Origin: Granulosicoccus sp045110475 | Lineage (GTDB): Bacteria > Pseudomonadota > Gammaproteobacteria > Granulosicoccales > Granulosicoccaceae | Length of the DNA: 64,000 nt | Direction of reading: 5' to 3' | Assembly: GCA_045110475.1 (NCBI GenBank) | Contig: JBGCGC010000080.1 | Span: 18,219-82,218 of the forward strand | Shown here: positions 8,229 through 16,309 of the stretch, one piece after another | How the letters are laid out: every line of letters begins with the position of its first letter | Position numbering within the stretch: position 1 is the first letter of the stretch | The notes under the pieces: generated by a model | What the model saw: the letters and a program-made list of their open reading frames with translations, nothing else | What the model was told of the DNA's origin: nothing | The model's database searches: none | Program-made: the position numbers and the translations under genes

Positions 8229-10697
8229 ATGGCAAATGAAGTAGCACAAACAGTCACCCTGATAAGTGCAACCAGAATGACTGAAGGTGTTTTCTGGCAA
8301 CAATCTGCTCTTGGACAATCCATCCAGAGAATCAGGCAGGACAACGTTAGCCTGGTCATTGACATTGCCTTTGAAAATACACAGGGGCTGTCCAGAATTT
8401 ATAACGACGCTATAAACAGCGCACAGGAAAACTCGACCCTTGTGTTGTTACATGATGATGTCTGGATTGACGATCCGCGTTTTCTTGACACTATTGAATC
8501 CGGTTTGCTTGCATTCGATGTTATCGGTGTAGCGGGCAACCGTTGCATTCAACCCGGGCAACCCGCATGGGCATTTATCGATACAAAATTCACCTGGGAC
8601 AAAAAGGCAAACCTGAGTGGTTCCATCAGGCATGGAAAGCAAGCAGACGGTGTGCTTAGTCAGTACGGCCCCTCTCAGCTCGAGTGTGAATTGTTAGATG
8701 GCGTTTTTCTGGCTGTCAGAAAAAAAACTCTGGCAAGCACCAAGGTACGCTTTGATGAAAGATTTGATTTTCATTTTTATGATATGGATTTTTGTCGAAG
8801 TGCACGAAAAGCAGGGTTAAAACCGGGTACCTGGCCGATAAACCTGACTCATCAAAGCGATGGAAACTTCGGATCCAAAGCGTGGCGAAAAGCTCTGCTT
8901 GTCTATCTCGACAAATGGGAAGCGGAAAGTTCAGATTTTCGGCCTGTTGAGGTACCGGATGAACTGGAAACGATTGTTGCAGAGGTAATTGCCGCCGCTC
9001 AAAACTTTCGGGAACAAGGGCTAATAGAAGAGGCGTGCGAATGCCTCAGACAAGTTCTTGAAATACAACCGGACAATCCTGATGCCAATTTTTATTTTGG
9101 ATCTTTAGCTGCCGACACACGCTCCGTTGAGGACGCCTTGCCCTACCTGGAAAAAGCGGCTTTGGGGGATCGGGACTCAGAAACCTATTGGATAAGTTAC
9201 ATTGAAGCGTTGACGGTATCAGGTGACACCGACAAGGCGATGTCATCCATAACGTTGGCCTCAAACTACGGTTTGACAGCCGAACGCGCAAGTTTGCTCA
9301 GAGACGCCTTGCCTGAATCGTCAGAGCAGATAGTGCCCCTCAAACCCATCGATCAGGTTTTTCAGGAAGTTCTTGCCTCAAACGTTAACGCTGTAAAAAA
9401 AGTGCTTGCCACAATTGACTCAGAAGGGCAGTACCCTGAAATATCACCTGATCTTGACGTGGTGGCATTTAAAAATAATGTTGAAGCACTGCTGCAGGCT
9501 GACAGGATCGACGATGTTTTAACGCTCGTGTTCAGCATCACCAGCAATCTGAAAAATACACCCGAATTCGTGGGTCATAAAGTCTCCATATCGTATTTTG
9601 ATCATGTTCTGGAAAATATTGATTTAAAGATCAGCGATGTAAAACCTGCAGTTGAAAAACATGCAAACCTTGTGATTGCCTCTGAGATTTATGATTCAGG
9701 TGGACATACAAAGGTCATCAGTGAACTTCTCGCTGAAATAGACAGTCCGGTTCTGGTAATTACCGATGTGTTTAATCGATTTAACGAGTCGGATACCTTT
9801 GAAAAAATCATTCCCGATTTCCCGGAATGCCCTGTATTTGTCCTACCTGGAAAAGGTTTCCTTGACAAAGCCCAACGACTGGCAAGGTTTATCAACGGCC
9901 ATGCAAAAAATGTTTTTCTGTTGTCACATCATGAGGATTCTGTAGCTGTCACGGCCTGCCAGAAAAATCTCCAAGCCCGGTTCTATTTTGTCCATCATGC
10001 TGATCATAATCCATCACTGGGAAATCATGTGAGCACCTTTCAGCATGTTGACTTGTTTGCAGAAGTGGCGCGTCAATGTGAAAAGCAACTGGATAGTAAG
10101 GTGCATATACTCCCCGTCCATGCAGACGATTTAGGTGCAAAGGTTTTTTCATACCCTGTCAAAAAGTTCTCAACCATCAGTGCTGGTGCACCGAATAAAT
10201 TTGATTTTTCCGGATTGATGAGTCTTGCAAGATACGTGGCACTGGCCATCAAGACAAGCGGTGGGCTTCACTATCATTTTGGCAGTTTGACCAATGATCA
10301 AATCAATCTTATTGTTGGCGAACTGGAGAACGCGGCGATCGCACCGCAATCGTTCGTGTATATGGGGAATGTACCGTCTCTTTGGAAAGCCATGTGTGAG
10401 GTTGATGCACACGTGTACATTGGTTCTTTTCCAGTTCGTGGTGGAAAAGGGGAGATAGAGGCCCAGGGTGCATCGTTGCCTATGTTGATCTATAAAAATC
10501 CTGACGGACCCAAGTATTTGACAATTACAAGCTGCAACCCGCTAACTCACTATTGGCATACTCCCATCAATTTTTGCGATGGTCTGCGCCGCATCATGCT
10601 TGATCACGAAAATTCTGCAACTCAATCCAGGCAGCACTATCTGGCACATCATTCCAAATCGCATTTTTTAAAGGCTTTGCACAGTCTTGTTCAATAA
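8229..10697 (+). CDS. two-headed glycosyltransferase: GT-A domain, TPR, GT-B-like domain
   Basis: An 822-residue cytoplasmic protein. Residues ~8-240 look like a GT2/StrF-like GT-A fold (LVLLHDDVWIDDPRF with a D-D-V-W metal-site motif, VIGVAGNRC, and F-Y-D-M-D-F-C-R-S-A-R). Residues ~250-350 contain TPR-like helices (EEACECLRQVLEIQPDNPDA). Residues ~475-820 resemble a GT-B transferase: a glycine-rich N-lobe start EIYDSGGHTKVISELL, a central FSTISAGAPNKFDFSG, and a late acidic stretch GGKGEIEAQGASLPML. The sugar and acceptor cannot be read from the sequence. It opens an island with a sugar aminotransferase, acetyltransferase and GT41 enzyme. Base composition is AT-richer than the flanking housekeeping genes, suggesting transfer. 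Confidence 0.75.
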   Translation: MANEVAQTVTLISATRMTEGVFWQQSALGQSIQRIRQDNVSLVIDIAFENTQGLSRIYNDAINSAQENSTLVLLHDDVWIDDPRFLDTIESGLLAFDVIGVAGNRCIQPGQPAWAFIDTKFTWDKKANLSGSIRHGKQADGVLSQYGPSQLECELLDGVFLAVRKKTLASTKVRFDERFDFHFYDMDFCRSARKAGLKPGTWPINLTHQSDGNFGSKAWRKALLVYLDKWEAESSDFRPVEVPDELETIVAEVIAAAQNFREQGLIEEACECLRQVLEIQPDNPDANFYFGSLAADTRSVEDALPYLEKAALGDRDSETYWISYIEALTVSGDTDKAMSSITLASNYGLTAERASLLRDALPESSEQIVPLKPIDQVFQEVLASNVNAVKKVLATIDSEGQYPEISPDLDVVAFKNNVEALLQADRIDDVLTLVFSITSNLKNTPEFVGHKVSISYFDHVLENIDLKISDVKPAVEKHANLVIASEIYDSGGHTKVISELLAEIDSPVLVITDVFNRFNESDTFEKIIPDFPECPVFVLPGKGFLDKAQRLARFINGHAKNVFLLSHHEDSVAVTACQKNLQARFYFVHHADHNPSLGNHVSTFQHVDLFAEVARQCEKQLDSKVHILPVHADDLGAKVFSYPVKKFSTISAGAPNKFDFSGLMSLARYVALAIKTSGGLHYHFGSLTNDQINLIVGELENAAIAPQSFVYMGNVPSLWKAMCEVDAHVYIGSFPVRGGKGEIEAQGASLPMLIYKNPDGPKYLTITSCNPLTHYWHTPINFCDGLRRIMLDHENSATQSRQHYLAHHSKSHFLKALHSLVQ

Positions 10698-10812
10698 CTG
10701 ACAGGTTTTAATCGTCAGACCACTGATCTTTTGGATAATTTCGCATTTTTCAGTGTGAGCGTCCGCAGAGCCGATCTCTGGTAGAGCGGTGGTGAATCTA
10801 CTGATTTCGGGT

Positions 10813-11949
10813 TCAACCAGATGCTGCGAGCGCTAGGAGCCTGCCGGGCGCTGAACCAAACTCATGGACTGCAGAGATAACCTGCAGTTGATCCTGCGAT
10901 TCCAATTGCGGCCCTATCGGGAGACTAAGCACCTCACTAGCTAATTTTTCCGCGATAGGAAAATCCCCTTGTCTGTAACCGAGGCTGGAGTACGCCTGTT
11001 GTAGATGTGGAGGAACCGGGTAGTGAATCAAGGATCCGATGCCCTTGTGCGTTAGGAAATTCTGTAGTGCTGTTCTTTCAGAGGTACGCACAACATACAG
11101 ATGCCAGACAGGCTCGCACCACTCACAAACACTGGGTACTTCAAGGTAGCTCTCCACAAAGTGCTCCTGATAGCGCTTGGCAATATCAGCTCTACGTGCA
11201 GTCCACGGGTCAAGGTACTTTAGCTTGACGCTCAGCACTGCCGCCTGAATTGGATCAAGGCGGCTGTTGTAGCCTCGCTCTTCATTGATATATTTATCTC
11301 GTGAGCCATAGTTGCGAAGCACTCGTAGCCGATCGGCAATCTCAGAATCGTTAGTTGTCACGGCACCGCCATCTCCAAGCGCACCCAGATTCTTGCCGGG
11401 ATAAAAACTCCAGGCAACAGCGTGCCCATGTCCCCCTATGCGTTTACCCCGGTAACGTGATCCATGCGCTTGCGCTGCATCTTCCAACACGTTAAGCCCA
11501 TATTTTTTCGCTATTGCCAGAATAGGTTGCATATCTGCTGGCTGGCCGTACAAATGAACGGGAATTATGGCTGTGGTACGCGAAGAAATAGCCGCTTCAA
11601 TCAAGCTTGGATCGATATTGCCTGTTTTTTCTACCGGTTCGACCGGCACTGGAGTAGCGCCACATTGACTGACTGCCAACCAGGTGGCGATATACGTATT
11701 TGACGGTACGATTACTTCATCGCCTGCGCCAACACCCATGGCACGCAGTGCAAGGTGCAGAGCATCAAGGCCATTTGCGACGCTAACGCAATGCTGAACC
11801 TCACAGTAATTGGCAAACTCACTTTCGAAGGTGTCTACCTCTGGACCTAAAACGTACCACCCGGAGGATATGACGCGATCAATAGCGTGCCTTATTTCAT
11901 CATGAAGCTCAGTATGTGCAGCCTTGAGATCGAGGAAAGGAATCACCAT
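10813..11949 (-). CDS. DegT/DnrJ/EryC1 sugar aminotransferase (FdtB/QdtB-like)
   Basis: A PLP-dependent nucleotide-sugar transaminase of 378 residues. The start IPFLDLKAAH, SGWYVLGPEVDTFE, NGLDALHLALRA, EDAAQAHGSRYRGKRIG (PLP ring aspartate 157) and SFYPGKNLGALGDGGA with the Schiff-base lysine K186 are all present. The family installs an amino group on a dTDP- or UDP-keto-sugar; the FIPFLDL-type start is typical of 3-aminotransferases such as FdtB, but the exact sugar is inference. The last ~10 residues (RLLALAASG) are encoded over a 12-base match to the CTAGGAGCCTGC repeat (10833-10844). It lies 148 bases downstream of a GNAT gene on the same strand. Confidence 0.9.
   Translation of the reverse strand: MVIPFLDLKAAHTELHDEIRHAIDRVISSGWYVLGPEVDTFESEFANYCEVQHCVSVANGLDALHLALRAMGVGAGDEVIVPSNTYIATWLAVSQCGATPVPVEPVEKTGNIDPSLIEAAISSRTTAIIPVHLYGQPADMQPILAIAKKYGLNVLEDAAQAHGSRYRGKRIGGHGHAVAWSFYPGKNLGALGDGGAVTTNDSEIADRLRVLRNYGSRDKYINEERGYNSRLDPIQAAVLSVKLKYLDPWTARRADIAKRYQEHFVESYLEVPSVCEWCEPVWHLYVVRTSERTALQNFLTHKGIGSLIHYPVPPHLQQAYSSLGYRQGDFPIAEKLASEVLSLPIGPQLESQDQLQVISAVHEFGSAPGRLLALAASG
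10833..10844. repeat. 12-base match to CTAGGAG repeat end inside aminotransferase 3' end
   Basis: CTAGGAGCCTGC equals the end of the palindromic family seen at 12990-13037 and 26842-26871. Here it is read through in frame by the aminotransferase gene. A chance match is possible at this length. Confidence 0.35.
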
Positions 11950-12084
11950 TACGATGTAAAGCGCACAATATATTCACGGTAGCTACGTGTGTAGATTACT
12001 GAGCAATAACACGCCGCTAGTACAATGGACAGGCTGTGCTCCTCGGTAGGAAACAGGATGTCACCATGATTTTTTATCATCAAA

Positions 12085-12096
12085 TATCCAGGCTAG
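12085..12096. repeat. solitary end of the 166-bp CTAG element family
   Basis: TATCCAGGCTAG differs by one base from the element end AATCCAGGCTAG. It sits 1 base beyond the stop codon of the GNAT gene. No matching second end is visible nearby, so it is a remnant or a chance match. Confidence 0.4.
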
Positions 12097-12097
12097 G

Positions 12098-12661
12098 TCA
12101 GTTCACGCTAACAGCATCAGGCAGAAATTTGATATAGCGTTTGCGCGCGGTGTGAACTGCCTTGTTATCAATTTCAAACAGGTAATCCTCACTTGTTTCT
12201 CCAACCCGATGTGCGCCAAACCGTTCGTGGTAGCTAAGCACACGATCATTTCCTTTTCTGACATCGAAGTGTGCAGATCTAAAACCCAGAACATCGATGG
12301 CGTATGCATAGACCATGAGCGTTGACTCTATCGCCGCATGCTTGGGAGCGTCATCGCTTAAGATCCACGACCCCCAACAAAAGCTACTGTCTCTTGCATC
12401 ATATAGGCGAACTGTTCCAACAGGTTTGGCACTGTGCTCTATGATGAAATAGGCCTGATCTCGTGCCGATGCATAGTTTTTCAAATAGTTTAACTGGGAG
12501 CTGATGTCTATTTGAACGGGGTTTAAGTACTTCGACTTCCTATCGTCAGCTCGCAGAGACAATATAAAATCAGCGTCTTTCAATTCGGCGTCTCTGAAAA
12601 AAAGCGTCCTGCCTTTGACTGATTTGGCCTTGTGAATGGTTGGATACAAGCTGGCGCTCAT
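12098..12661 (-). CDS. GNAT-family N-acetyltransferase
   Basis: 187 residues from the ATG at 12661. A longer frame starts at a TTG at 12805. Features are GRTLFFRDAELKDADFILSL at the start, a substrate and acetyl-CoA core around VGTVRLYDARDSSFCWGSWI, and IDVLGFRSAHFDVRKGNDRV followed by S-Y-H-E-R-F-G-A, as in RimJ/FdtC-like acetyltransferases. It is upstream of, and in line with, the DegT aminotransferase, so it most likely acetylates the amino-sugar that enzyme makes. Neither start has a good Shine-Dalgarno sequence. The keto-isomerase expected for an Fdt-type pathway is not adjacent. Confidence 0.8.
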   Translation of the reverse strand: MSASLYPTIHKAKSVKGRTLFFRDAELKDADFILSLRADDRKSKYLNPVQIDISSQLNYLKNYASARDQAYFIIEHSAKPVGTVRLYDARDSSFCWGSWILSDDAPKHAAIESTLMVYAYAIDVLGFRSAHFDVRKGNDRVLSYHERFGAHRVGETSEDYLFEIDNKAVHTARKRYIKFLPDAVSVN

Positions 12662-13136
12662 CTTACAGATGCTGATAAAATCACGTGATATCTGTGCAGC
12701 GACTGATCGATAGTAAGCTTTTGTTCCATCACGCACTTTGTAAGAAGATCGCCACAGATTGAATGCTGATACCTGACAGCCTTTTCTCTTTTTTAAAAAT
12801 TTCAATCAATAAAATTGCAATCAATATGCCAGATTGGAGTGTCGGTCGACTCGTTCTGACCATGTGCTTACAGACGCTCTCACTCTGTTGTTGCGATGAT
12901 TGCGGCTAACGCATTTGAGTCTCCTGAATGCTTCTATCCTGACATACGGCATGATGTTTGCCACGAGCAGGCAGTAGGATCGGCTCGCCCTAGGAGTCTG
13001 CGCGACCGGGGCCGCCTCCGGCCGCGCAGGCTCCTAGACCCCTGTAGATATTTCAAGCGTGTTGAACAGGCGAAGCGTTATCTGTCGGTATAGGGTTCTG
13101 CGTTGTCATATGCTGCTTTTTCCAAAAGGGGAATTT
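12662..13136. other. divergent gap between GNAT and GT41 genes
   Basis: 475 bases if GNAT begins at 12661 (331 if it begins at 12805). It contains the 48-bp palindromic CTAG repeat at 12990-13037 and should hold both divergent promoters. No other feature is clear. Confidence 0.5.
12990..13037. repeat. 48-bp CTAG-ended palindromic repeat, short family
   Basis: The ends CTAGGAGTCTGCGCGACCGG and, on the other strand, CTAGGAGCCTGCGCGGCCGG form a ~20-bp inverted repeat with two mismatches. On the minus strand its first ~31 bases match the left end of the element that runs off the window at 63863, including AGGCGGCCCCG. It may be a minimal deletion derivative of that longer element. Confidence 0.8.
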
Positions 13137-14825
13137 ATGTCTGCAAGCTGTCTCGCTGATGTTGAGAATGAGGTGGTAGGGCTGTTTTTCAATAAGGAAT
13201 ATCTGGCTGTGGAGAATCGCATCCAACCGCTGCTGGAACAGCATCCTGATTGGCTTAACGGTTGGAAAATTCTCAGCGATACGCTTCTGGTTCAGGGAAA
13301 AGAGGCGAAAAAAGCTGCTGGAAAAGCGCTTGCGTTAAATCAGCATGATGCCGCCGAGCATTGTTATTTCGGTTTGATTCTGAAAGCCGAAGGCGATCTG
13401 ATGGGAGCGGCAGACTCCTTCGCCAAAGCTATTGAGTTAAACCCTAATAGCGCATCAGCGCATAATAACCTTGGCATTGTGAAAAAGGATTCGGGGCAGG
13501 TACCAGAGGGCATTACCCATTATCAAAAAGCTTTGAAAATCAATCCTGATTATTCAGATTGTTTTAGTAATCTCCTGTTCTGTCTTTCTCATTACGATGG
13601 CATTGATGCCAGGACGCTGTTCAAAAGGCATGGCGCGTATAGTGATCAATACGAAAAACCATTGATACCCAAGTGGCGCATGCATCGAAATGACAGGTGC
13701 AGAGATCGAAAGCTTAGAGTCGGATTTGTGTCGGCTGATTTTAGAGAGCACTCAGTTGCCAATTGCTTGTTGCCGTTACTTGAGCATCTCCAGAATTCAA
13801 AAGAGTTGACGTTGTTTGCCTATTACAACCATAGTATTGAAGACGAAATAACGCGGACCCTGCAAGGACATTTTGCTCATTGGACGAATATCAATGACAA
13901 GGCAGATGGGGATGTTGTTCAAATCGTACAAGAGCATGGTATTGACATACTGGTGGATTTGTCGGGGCATACCGCTGGTAATCGATTAAGGTTGTTTGCG
14001 ATGAAGCCGGCCCCAATTCAGGTTTCCTGGTTTGGGTATCTGGCGACAACCGGTTTGAAAGCCATGGACTACTATCTTGCAGACGCCTATTTGGCTCCGA
14101 ATAAACTGCTTGATAAATACTTTAGTGAAAAACTCGTCAAGTTGCCGGTAAATGCAAGTTTTGTTGCGGCGGCTCATTCTCCAGATATCAGTCCATTGCC
14201 CGCTCTCGAAAAATCTTATGTCACATTTGGATCGTTTAACCGGCCCAGCAAAGTCAGTGACAGTACGATCGTTCAATGGGCTGCATTGCTTCAAGCGATT
14301 CCCACATCAACATTGCTGCTAGGAGCAATGGCACGCAATGATTCGGACAACACGTTTGTCACACGATTTGCGAAGTCTGGTATCGATGAATCGAGATTGA
14401 TTTTCCATGCACGCACCAGTTTGCAAGACTACATGGCGTTGCACGAAAAGGTGGATATCTGTCTTGATACTCAGCCATCGAGCAGTATCACCCCTACCTT
14501 TTTTGCGTTATGGATGGGTGTGCCAACGCTCTGCATGGAGGCGCAGACACTAACAGGCAGAGGTTCCATGGCCATCATGTCGCACCTGAATCTGACGGGG
14601 TTTGTTGCAAAGGATAGTCAGGATTTTATTAACAAGGGAAAGTACTGGTCCGACAATAGACACGAGCTTGATCAGATCCGGCAATCGATGCGCGAACGTT
14701 TTTATGCGTCGAGACTTGCCGATAGCAGGTGCCTGAGTCAGGCGCTGGAAGTCGCGTTCAGAAAGATGTGGCATATATGGTGTAAACGACAGTCAAAGCG
14801 TTCGTTTGAAGTCGATGCACAGTAG
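13137..14825 (+). CDS. TPR-containing GT41 (SPINDLY/OGT-like) glycosyltransferase
   Basis: 562 residues from the ATG at 13137, which has AAGGGGA just upstream; ORFs extending to 13059 are not needed. Residues ~40-150 are TPR repeats (AADSFAKAIELNPNSASAHN, NLGIVKKDSGQ, HYQKALKINPDYSD). The rest is an OGT-type catalytic region: LRVGFVSADFREHSV, DILVDLSGHTAGNRL, PIQVSWFGYLATTGL, TFGSFNRPSKVSDS, and GVPTLCMEAQTLTGRGSMAI. Members attach GlcNAc or related sugars to Ser/Thr of proteins such as flagellin or adhesins. The neighbouring aminosugar genes suggest a modified-sugar donor, but donor and target are unproven. Confidence 0.9.
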   Translation: MSASCLADVENEVVGLFFNKEYLAVENRIQPLLEQHPDWLNGWKILSDTLLVQGKEAKKAAGKALALNQHDAAEHCYFGLILKAEGDLMGAADSFAKAIELNPNSASAHNNLGIVKKDSGQVPEGITHYQKALKINPDYSDCFSNLLFCLSHYDGIDARTLFKRHGAYSDQYEKPLIPKWRMHRNDRCRDRKLRVGFVSADFREHSVANCLLPLLEHLQNSKELTLFAYYNHSIEDEITRTLQGHFAHWTNINDKADGDVVQIVQEHGIDILVDLSGHTAGNRLRLFAMKPAPIQVSWFGYLATTGLKAMDYYLADAYLAPNKLLDKYFSEKLVKLPVNASFVAAAHSPDISPLPALEKSYVTFGSFNRPSKVSDSTIVQWAALLQAIPTSTLLLGAMARNDSDNTFVTRFAKSGIDESRLIFHARTSLQDYMALHEKVDICLDTQPSSSITPTFFALWMGVPTLCMEAQTLTGRGSMAIMSHLNLTGFVAKDSQDFINKGKYWSDNRHELDQIRQSMRERFYASRLADSRCLSQALEVAFRKMWHIWCKRQSKRSFEVDAQ

Positions 14826-15153
14826 CTTGCACGCTTTACCCACCATTGAAACGGGAGGCATCTGGCGCGGTCCTTACTACCCTTGATCAGAGACGTTGCC
14901 ATTTGGTCATATTGCAAATAGCAGGAAGTAAGGGGTTTTCCGGCTCAAACTGTGATTTGGTTGGCAAATGAAAAGCATGGTGAGTCGATCGTTACTCGCT
15001 TGAATCAATCAATAATATACCGGGCCGCTGTTCGTTGGTATTGTGTGTGGCCTGATGTGACACGCCTCTGAATACCGATACTGTTTGCCGGTTTTGGATG
15101 GTCTCGCCACCCATTAGAACATTTGTCTTTCCATTGCCAGTCGCCCCGATACC
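14826..15153. other. gap between GT41 and lipoprotein genes
   Basis: 328 bases without a coding region, structured RNA or repeat that I can support. The lipoprotein promoter should lie here. Confidence 0.4.
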
Positions 15154-16248
15154 ATGTCTGATAGATCGCTAAAAAGCTATACAAAGGATGTGCTTTTGCG
15201 CACGACCCTACTACTTCCTCTGGTGTTAGGCATCGCTGCCTGTACAGACTCCGATGATAGTGAGTCTTCCAGTATTGTTATAACGCCTGACTCTGTAGTA
15301 CTGGCAGTTATTGGTGATGTCCCTGATCAACCGGATAGCGACAAGGCAATCGCCGAGTTTCCTCAGCTAATCCAGTCCATCAACACTGACCCCACAGCAT
15401 CTACAACCATTCACGTTGGGGATATCAAGGGTGGTGAGACACCTTGTGTGGATCAAAGCTATCAGGACGTGTTTAACCTGTTCCAGACGTTTGATCAACC
15501 TCTGATCTATTCGATCGGGGATAACGAATGGACAGACTGTGATAGAGCTAGCGCCGGGTCGTACGATCCTGAGGAGCGATTGACCAAACTGCGCGAGATC
15601 TTTTTCTCTGTGCCCGGAACCTCTCTTGGAAAAACCACCAGACAAGTTTCAGCCCAGGAAAGTTATCCGGAAAATCAGTTATGGCAGGAAAAAGGCCTGA
15701 CGTTTGCCACGCTGCATGTCGTTGGTACAAACAACAATCTGATTACGCGTGCCGGAACACCCAGTGCGGTTGAACAAAGTGCCAGTGGCTCTTCGGAATA
15801 TGGTCGGCGCAACAATGCCAACATTTCCTGGATTCGTAATATTTTCCAACAGGCCATGCAGGATCAATCTGCCGGTGTCGCGCTGTTTCTTCACGCCGAT
15901 ATGTGGAAAACACGAGAAGAGTTCAGCGAGTCGATTCTTGGTGGCTTCAGGCAGACTATCCAAGAGCTGTCTATTCAGGCGGAAGCGTTCGGTAAACCCG
16001 TCCTGATTGTGAGTGGTGACAACCGTTTCAGGGAAGACCAAGGGGTGACATGGTTTTCACTGTATGACGTTAGCCCGGTTAGCAATATCACTCAAGTGAT
16101 CGTGCCGCGAGGCATTCAATACGTTAGTAATAATACAAAGGTGAGGTCAACCTGGTTAAAACTTGCTGCCAATGCCAATCCTACCGCGGAGTCAGTGTTC
16201 GACTGGGTATTGGTGTCCAGTACTTACCCGGCGCCAACCGCCCAATAA
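15154..16248 (+). CDS. lipoprotein resembling calcineurin-type phosphoesterases
   Basis: 364 residues with a lipoprotein signal: hydrophobic TTLLLPLVLGIAAC with lipobox cysteine C30. Threonine at +2 favours the outer membrane. The mature part has metallophosphoesterase-like motifs in order: VIGDVPD, HVGDIKGG, SIGDNEWTDC, FLHADMW, and VSGDNRF near the C-terminus. The usual D-x-H of the first motif is not present (G-D-V-P-D), so activity and substrate are uncertain. It is the last plus-strand gene before a convergent discoidin protein; the two share the hairpin at 16253-16284. Alternative: a catalytically degenerate surface protein. Confidence 0.75.
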   Translation: MSDRSLKSYTKDVLLRTTLLLPLVLGIAACTDSDDSESSSIVITPDSVVLAVIGDVPDQPDSDKAIAEFPQLIQSINTDPTASTTIHVGDIKGGETPCVDQSYQDVFNLFQTFDQPLIYSIGDNEWTDCDRASAGSYDPEERLTKLREIFFSVPGTSLGKTTRQVSAQESYPENQLWQEKGLTFATLHVVGTNNNLITRAGTPSAVEQSASGSSEYGRRNNANISWIRNIFQQAMQDQSAGVALFLHADMWKTREEFSESILGGFRQTIQELSIQAEAFGKPVLIVSGDNRFREDQGVTWFSLYDVSPVSNITQVIVPRGIQYVSNNTKVRSTWLKLAANANPTAESVFDWVLVSSTYPAPTAQ

Positions 16249-16284
16249 AAAAAGCGATGCCGATCATCCCCGATCGACATCGCT
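16247..16284 (-). terminator. terminator of the minus-strand discoidin gene
   Basis: Read on the minus strand: AGCGATG-T-CGATC, loop, GATCG-G-CATCGCT followed by seven T residues (seven A on the plus strand at 16247-16253). The stem is 7+5 bp with one mismatch. It lies 26 bases beyond the discoidin gene stop and abuts the stop of the opposing lipoprotein gene. Confidence 0.88.
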
Positions 16285-16309
16285 CCAGTCAGTGTAGTAG
16301 ATCGTTATC

